Of a stretch of DNA of 64,000 nt, positions 59,458 to 64,000 are shown piece after piece (position 1 is the stretch's first letter; every line of letters starts with the position of its first letter). The notes under the pieces were generated by a model. That model saw only the letters and a list, made by a program, of their open reading frames with translations. It did not search any database and was not told the DNA's origin. The DNA is taken from contig JAKBLB010000001.1 in NCBI GenBank assembly GCA_021832305.1, positions 124,001 through 188,000 of the forward strand, given 5' to 3'. This DNA is from Pseudomonadota bacterium (GTDB taxonomy: Bacteria; Pseudomonadota; Gammaproteobacteria; Burkholderiales; Ferrovaceae). A program made the translations under genes and the position numbers.

Positions 59458-61596
59458 TCAGAACTTGCCGTAGTACCCCTCTTTCAGGGCATCATACAGG
59501 TTGGCGGCACTGTGCAATTCACCATCGTACTCGATGGTTTCATTGCCCTTGACTTCGAGGGTACTGCCATCCTCCAAAGTGAAACGGTAGGTGGTGTTTT
59601 CCAGATCTTTTTCTGTGACCAGTACGCCTTGGAAGGCCTCGGGATTGAAACGGAAGGTGGTGCATCCCTTCAAGCCCTTTTCATAGGCATAAAAGTAGAT
59701 ATCCTTGAACTCGTCATAGGGATAATCCGTGGGTACATTGATGGTCTTGGAGATGGAACTGTCGATCCATTTCTGAGCGGCGGCCTGGATGTCCACATGG
59801 GCACGGGCTGAGATGACAGAGGAATCAACGAAATAGTCCGGCAGACGGGTATCCTCATCCTGAGCGTAGGGCATGGCCTTGGGGTTGATGAGAGAACGGT
59901 AGGCCAGCAATTCATAAGAAAATACATCCACCTTTTCCTTGGATTTTTTGCCTTCTCTAATGACGTTGCGGCTGTAATGGTGCGCAAAAGAAGGCTCGAT
60001 GCCATTGCTGGCGTTGTTTCCCAGGGAGAGGGAGATGGTTCCCGTCGGGGCAATGGAGGTATGATGGGTAAAACGGATGCCCTGGGTGGCAATGCGTTCG
60101 CGCAGTGTCTCGGAAAACTGCTGGAAGTAACGGCTATAGCGCCCCAACAAAATCTTTCCTGGCACGCTATCCCCCACTTTCAGGCCGTCTTGTGCCATTT
60201 CAGGGCGTTGTGCGAGCAGTGCGGATGTGATGAGGAATGTTTCCTCCATGATGGGGGCCGGCCCCTTTTCTGCGGCCAGTTCCAACCCGACTTCCCAACC
60301 TTCTTCAGCCATGACGCGTGTCACTTCTTCGGTGAAGGTCAGGGATTCCGGGGATCCATAACTCATTCGCAACAATGCGAGAGTCGAGCCCAGTCCCAGA
60401 TAACCCATGCCATGCCGACGCTTGCGGATGATTTCCTCGCGTTGTCGGGGCAGCGGCAGGCCATTGATATCGACGACATTATCGAGCATTCGGGTGAATA
60501 TGCGCACGACTTCCCGGTATTCCGCCCAATCGAAGTGAGCCTGTTCGGTAAAGGGACAACGCACAAACTGGGTCAAATTGATGGACCCCAACAGGCATGC
60601 GCCGTAGGGAGGCAGGGGCTGTTCGCCGCAAGGGTTGGTGGCGCGGATGTTTTCGCACCACCAGTTATTATTCATTTCATTGACACGGTCGATGAGGATG
60701 AAACCGGGTTCGGCATAATCATAGGTGGAAGACATGATGACATCCCACAGACGGCGGGCCTTGAGTGTCTTGTAGATACGGCAGGCAATTTTGCCATCGG
60801 TTCGTTCCACATATTTTTTTTCATGACTGGGCCAGTCTCGCCATACGATCTCGGTATTTGAGGCGACCTCGAGGGAATCCGCCTCGCTCTGGCTGATGGG
60901 GAAAGCCAGGGGCCAGTCCTGATCCTTTTTCACCGCTTCCATGAATTCACGTGTAATGAGACAGGACAGGTTGAATTGACGCAAGCGTCCTGCCTCACGT
61001 TTGGCCTTGATAAAATCGGCCACGTCGGGGTGGGAGATGTCGAAGGTCGCCATTTGGGCGCCTCTTCGTCCCCCTGCAGAGGAGACGGTGAAACACATTT
61101 TGTCGTAGATGTCCATGAAGGATAAGGGGCCGGAAGTGTAGGCCCCCGCCCCCGCCACGAAAGCCCCCTTGGGGCGCAAAGTGGAAAATTCATAACCGAT
61201 GCCACAGCCCGCCTTCAGGGTGAGCCCTGCTTCATGAACTTTTTCCAGAATTCCGTTCATGCTGTCTTCCACAATGCCCGACACCGTACAGTTGATGGTG
61301 CTGGTGGACGGTTTATGTTCCAGTGCCCCGGCGTTCGAGATGATTCTCCCGGCTGGAATGGCTCCCCGACGCAAGGCCCAAAGAAATTTGTCATACCAGA
61401 AAGCACGTTTTTCGTCGTTCTCTTCCGTATCGGCCAGGGCACGGGCAACGCGCTTGAAAGTGTCATCGATCTGCTGGTCGATAGGTTCCCCTTGCTTGTT
61501 TTTGAGGCGATATTTTTTGTCCCAGATATCCAGGGAGACGGCTTGAAAGGGAACCTCTGGGTGCGATGGGGAAGGAGACTTGACTGCGCTCAACAT
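59458..61596 (-). CDS. nrdJa: B12-dependent (class II) ribonucleotide reductase, large part
   Basis: 712-residue catalytic barrel making deoxyribonucleotides without needing oxygen. Conserved pieces: STINCTVSGIVEDS, LKAGCGIGYEFSTLRPKGA, the active-site NPCGEQPLPPYGACLLGSIN, and IAPTGTISLSLGNNASNGIE. It uses adenosylcobalamin as radical source. GAGGATA precedes the ATG. A NrdR-like box lies 76 bp upstream. Confidence 0.94.
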   Translation of the reverse strand: MLSAVKSPSPSHPEVPFQAVSLDIWDKKYRLKNKQGEPIDQQIDDTFKRVARALADTEENDEKRAFWYDKFLWALRRGAIPAGRIISNAGALEHKPSTSTINCTVSGIVEDSMNGILEKVHEAGLTLKAGCGIGYEFSTLRPKGAFVAGAGAYTSGPLSFMDIYDKMCFTVSSAGGRRGAQMATFDISHPDVADFIKAKREAGRLRQFNLSCLITREFMEAVKKDQDWPLAFPISQSEADSLEVASNTEIVWRDWPSHEKKYVERTDGKIACRIYKTLKARRLWDVIMSSTYDYAEPGFILIDRVNEMNNNWWCENIRATNPCGEQPLPPYGACLLGSINLTQFVRCPFTEQAHFDWAEYREVVRIFTRMLDNVVDINGLPLPRQREEIIRKRRHGMGYLGLGSTLALLRMSYGSPESLTFTEEVTRVMAEEGWEVGLELAAEKGPAPIMEETFLITSALLAQRPEMAQDGLKVGDSVPGKILLGRYSRYFQQFSETLRERIATQGIRFTHHTSIAPTGTISLSLGNNASNGIEPSFAHHYSRNVIREGKKSKEKVDVFSYELLAYRSLINPKAMPYAQDEDTRLPDYFVDSSVISARAHVDIQAAAQKWIDSSISKTINVPTDYPYDEFKDIYFYAYEKGLKGCTTFRFNPEAFQGVLVTEKDLENTTYRFTLEDGSTLEVKGNETIEYDGELHSAANLYDALKEGYYGKF

Positions 61597-61671
61597 GGAT
61601 ATCCTCGGAGGAAAAGGTCGGTTTGGTGTAGTGGTCTGAAAAAACAGCGAAAATCAAAAAATTCGAGAAAA

Positions 61672-61687
61672 CCACAAGATGTAGTGG
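61672..61687. promoter_or_regulatory. NrdR-like box upstream of nrdJ
   Basis: A 16-bp site, CCACAAGATGTAGTGG, matching the NrdR core C-w-A-n-A-T-n-T-w-G, with arms CCAC/GTGG. A half-site GTGTAGTGG lies at 61626-61634, 53 bp (about five helix turns) closer to the gene; NrdR usually binds paired boxes. Confidence 0.6.
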
Positions 61688-61735
61688 TTGAGTGAAAAGA
61701 TTATCACTATTTGTGCCGGTTGGTCAACCAAATGC

Positions 61736-62557
61736 TCATTGGGCGCTGCTGCGGGCAACGGCTCTGCCAAGCAGGTAAAAATAAAGGCGTCGCGGCAGCC
61801 ATTGCGCGATTTTGAGCAGTGTCGTGAAGCGCTTGGGAAAGTGGATCTCGAAATCTCCGCGTTCCAGTCCTGCAAGTATTTCCTGCGCGGCTTGCTCGGG
61901 TTGCATCAAAGCGGGCATGAAATAGTCTGCATGTGATGTCATGTCCGTGGCCACAAAACCTGGGCAGATACGTGAGATACCGATGCCGAGCGGACGGAGT
62001 TCAAAGTACAAACCCTCGCACAGGTTATTGAGGGCGGCTTTGCTGGGTGCGTAGGCGAGGGCTCTGGGTAGGCCGTTGTAGCCTGCCACACTGCTGACAA
62101 AAGCAAGATGCCCGTATCTTTGTTGGCGCAACAGGGGAAGTACGGCCGCCAGTACACGATAGGAGCCGAGCAGGTTGGTCTGCAGGGTATCTTCGATCAA
62201 AGGCATCTGATCAGGGGTGAGGTCTGGAGCGCAGAGGCCGTCGTAAATTCCCGCGACGACCAGTATCAGATCGATTCCCCCCCAGGCCAGAAACAATTCC
62301 TGGGCGGTTTTTTGAATGCCCTGTGGGTCACGAATATCGAGCTCAGTCAGGGTGGTGTGCGTTTTTTGCTCTGTGGTCAAGGTGTCATGCCATTCCTGTA
62401 GACCCGAGAGGACGCGACCGGACAGGCAGAGACGAGCGTTTCGGGCGACCAAAACACGCGCTACTGCGGCGCCGATACCGCGGGTGGCGCCAATAATCCA
62501 GACGCGTTGATTGAACCATTTGGTCAGCGGGGGATTCAGAGGAGGGAGGAGGCTCAT
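61736..62557 (-). CDS. Short-chain dehydrogenase/reductase
   Basis: 273-residue classical SDR. NAD(P) motif IIGATRGIGAAVARVLVARN, NAG-like site VVAGIYDG, catalytic Ser in FVSSVAGYNG and Tyr/Lys in YAPSKAALNN. The C-terminal part is basic and amphipathic (LPRRLYFYLLGRAVAR), suggesting membrane contact. Divergent from a desaturase; a lipid substrate is plausible. Confidence 0.88.
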   Translation of the reverse strand: MSLLPPLNPPLTKWFNQRVWIIGATRGIGAAVARVLVARNARLCLSGRVLSGLQEWHDTLTTEQKTHTTLTELDIRDPQGIQKTAQELFLAWGGIDLILVVAGIYDGLCAPDLTPDQMPLIEDTLQTNLLGSYRVLAAVLPLLRQQRYGHLAFVSSVAGYNGLPRALAYAPSKAALNNLCEGLYFELRPLGIGISRICPGFVATDMTSHADYFMPALMQPEQAAQEILAGLERGDFEIHFPKRFTTLLKIAQWLPRRLYFYLLGRAVARSSAQ

Positions 62558-62659
62558 GAATTAATCTCTCCAAGGGTTGTGTTCAATCAAATACGGAGAC
62601 TTTTGAAATCAGTTAGAATACTCGCCACCATTGTCATTAGACAGGATGATACAGTAACT

Positions 62660-63775
62660 ATGGTAGATCACTCGACTACGTTATCCACTGGCTCCATACC
62701 CATCATCGACCCTGCCGAGCCATTTCCAGGCCGCAAGTTGGTTCGTTCGTGGTTGGTGCCACTCTGCGGCAAGCGTACGGCTTTGCCCATTCTCATGATC
62801 ATTTTTGATTTCGCTCTGTTTTTCGGCGCGATTTCGGCCACCCTCTGGTTTTCGTCCGTTATTGCCAAAATTTTGGCGGGGATGGTTGCCGGTTTTATTA
62901 TTGGTCGTCTCTTCATTTTAGGGCATGATGCCTGCCATCAAAGTTTGACGCCCCACCGCAAGTTGAACCGGGTATTGGGCCGAATCGCGTTTCTTCCTTC
63001 CCTGACGCCTTATAGTTTGTGGGATATTGGTCATAATCTGGTGCATCATGGGCAAACCAACCTGAAGGGTTTTGATTTTGTCTGGGCACCCTATTCGTTG
63101 GAAGAGTATCAGGCTCTCTCCTCTGCGCGCCAAAGACTGGAACGAATTTACCGGAGCGGGTTTGTGCCTGGTCTCTACTATTTCATAGAAATGTGGTGGT
63201 TGCGCATGTACTTTCCGGCGAAAACCTACATGGGCGCGCAGCGTCCGGTCTTTGTCTGGGATGGTCTTTTGGTTTCGGCGTTTGGTTTGGTCTGGATGAT
63301 GATTTTGGCCGTCATGGCGCATGTGACACACCAGAGTCTGTGGCTCACTGAATTAGCGGGTTTTTTGGTCCCCTTCGTTTTTTGGAATTTCATGATCGGT
63401 TTTGTGGTTTATGCGCATCACACGCATACCCGTGTCGCATGGTATGACAACAAGGTTGAGTGGACGCGGGCCCAGCCCTTCGTTTCTACCACGGTGCATC
63501 TGATTTTTCGTTTCAAGGTGGGCGCATTGATGCACCATATCATGGAACATACGGCACACCACCTGGATATGGGTATTCCCTTGTATCGCCTGAAGGAAGC
63601 GCAGGATTTTCTGGAAAACCACTTGCCGGGTCGAATCGTCGTGCAGCATTTCTCTTGGGCCTGGTACTTCAAGACGGCACGTCTGTGCAAACTCTACGAT
63701 TTCAAGTCGCGTTGTTGGCTCGATTTTGACGGTAAACGCACCAGCCAACCTTTGGCGAGCATAGGGGCCTCGTGA
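62660..63775 (+). CDS. Membrane fatty acid desaturase
   Basis: 371-residue di-iron desaturase/hydroxylase. Three His clusters: LGHDACHQSL, GHNLVHHGQTN and HHIMEHTAHHLDMGIP. Hydrophobic helices around residues 50-85 and 225-275. Start MVDHSTTLS at 62660; the frame extends upstream over the SDR promoter. Likely adjusts membrane fluidity or lipid hydroxylation. Confidence 0.88.
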   Translation: MVDHSTTLSTGSIPIIDPAEPFPGRKLVRSWLVPLCGKRTALPILMIIFDFALFFGAISATLWFSSVIAKILAGMVAGFIIGRLFILGHDACHQSLTPHRKLNRVLGRIAFLPSLTPYSLWDIGHNLVHHGQTNLKGFDFVWAPYSLEEYQALSSARQRLERIYRSGFVPGLYYFIEMWWLRMYFPAKTYMGAQRPVFVWDGLLVSAFGLVWMMILAVMAHVTHQSLWLTELAGFLVPFVFWNFMIGFVVYAHHTHTRVAWYDNKVEWTRAQPFVSTTVHLIFRFKVGALMHHIMEHTAHHLDMGIPLYRLKEAQDFLENHLPGRIVVQHFSWAWYFKTARLCKLYDFKSRCWLDFDGKRTSQPLASIGAS

Positions 63776-63800
63776 TCCCGAAGGGGTCTTTCAGACGCAA

Positions 63801-63826
63801 AAAAGGCGACCCGCGGGTCGCCTTTT
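63801..63826. terminator. Bidirectional terminator
   Basis: Perfect 12-bp arms AAAAGGCGACCC/GGGTCGCCTTTT. The U-run on either strand serves the desaturase (plus) and the partial gene at the right edge (minus). Confidence 0.85.
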
Positions 63827-63842
63827 GATTTATCCAATTACC

Positions 63843-64000
63843 TTATTTGGAAGGCTTGGCGTCTGTAGCAGGAGTCGCTGCAGGAGCGGCTGCTTTCTTG
63901 TCGGCTTTCTTGGCGTGGTGATGTTTCATCTTCTTGGCTTCTTTCTTGGGGGCATCCTTAGGGGCATCGGCAGCAGCAGGGGCGGCGTCAGCAGCAAAGG
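63843..64000 (-). CDS. Ala/Lys-rich exported protein, 5' end outside window
   Basis: The C-terminal 51 residues visible read FAADAAPAAADAPKDAPKKE, a basic KKMKHHHAKKADKK stretch and AAAPAATPATDAKPSK, then stop. FAADA looks like a signal-peptidase cut (AFA|ADA), so little of the mature protein is missing. Composition resembles acid-shock (Asr-like) periplasmic proteins; this is a compositional likeness only. Confidence 0.6.
   Translation of the reverse strand, partial: FAADAAPAAADAPKDAPKKEAKKMKHHHAKKADKKAAAPAATPATDAKPSK

Noticed and set aside
61597-61735. Cobalamin riboswitch upstream of the B12-dependent reductase
   Set aside because: The leader is too short and lacks a B12-box-like sequence; a NrdR-type box explains the symmetry better.

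Overview
The window looks like the chromosome of an autotrophic beta/gammaproteobacterium. The evidence is a cbbL-cbbS-cbbQ-cbbO cluster (form IA RuBisCO with its CbbQO activase), a short betaproteobacterial-type DksA, a small H-NS protein, SlmA, and a ruvCAB-ybgC-tolQRAB-pal-cpoB block. A pseudoazurin, a membrane-anchored CXXCH cytochrome, a split B12-dependent ribonucleotide reductase and a partial Ala/Lys-rich exported protein would fit an acidophilic iron oxidiser of the Ferrovum type. That taxonomic guess is inference from gene content only.

Layout. 1-1715 is the 3' part of a copper P-type ATPase. 1.9-3.1 kb is a scrap yard: an IS3-type transposase tail, a PIN toxin/antitoxin pair and another broken gene, bracketed by near-identical 22-bp inverted repeats. 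3.3-8.4 kb is a sugar-uptake group: a Tat-exported GH1 glycosidase, a FucP-type permease and a TonB-dependent receptor. 8886-15403 is a complete small integrative element in the 3' end of tRNA-Ala(GGC). It has both att repeats, a P4-type integrase, an AlpA-like regulator, a tiny membrane protein, a CHC2 zinc-finger primase fragment, a DUF3987 ATPase and four unknown genes. It also carries two unusual sets of repeats. From 15.8 kb the core genome resumes: hns-like, rarA/mutS, peroxiredoxin-slyD, HDOD-GGDEF, the cbb operon, rpsO-pnp, dksA, slmA, yebC-ruvCAB-tol-pal, tRNA-Lys(UUU), pseudoazurin, rplU-rpmA-obgE-proB and guaBA. Past an IS relic, a 31-residue membrane peptide gene with an FNR/Anr box and tRNA-Lys(CUU), the right end carries envelope and metabolic genes, nrdJ in two pieces with a NrdR-like box, an SDR/desaturase divergent pair and the partial Ala/Lys-rich gene.

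How the parts work together. CbbL and CbbS fix CO2, and CbbQ and CbbO reactivate the enzyme; terminator-like hairpins between the genes probably set their ratios. The ruv and tol genes are chained by start/stop overlaps. The mobile element is the best candidate for something undescribed. Four copies of GGATAA-N4-TTATCC surround and lie inside one small gene. A 0.6 kb noncoding tract next to attR carries related 22-bp inverted repeats and two ~100-bp direct repeats, which could be its replication, excision or regulatory centre.
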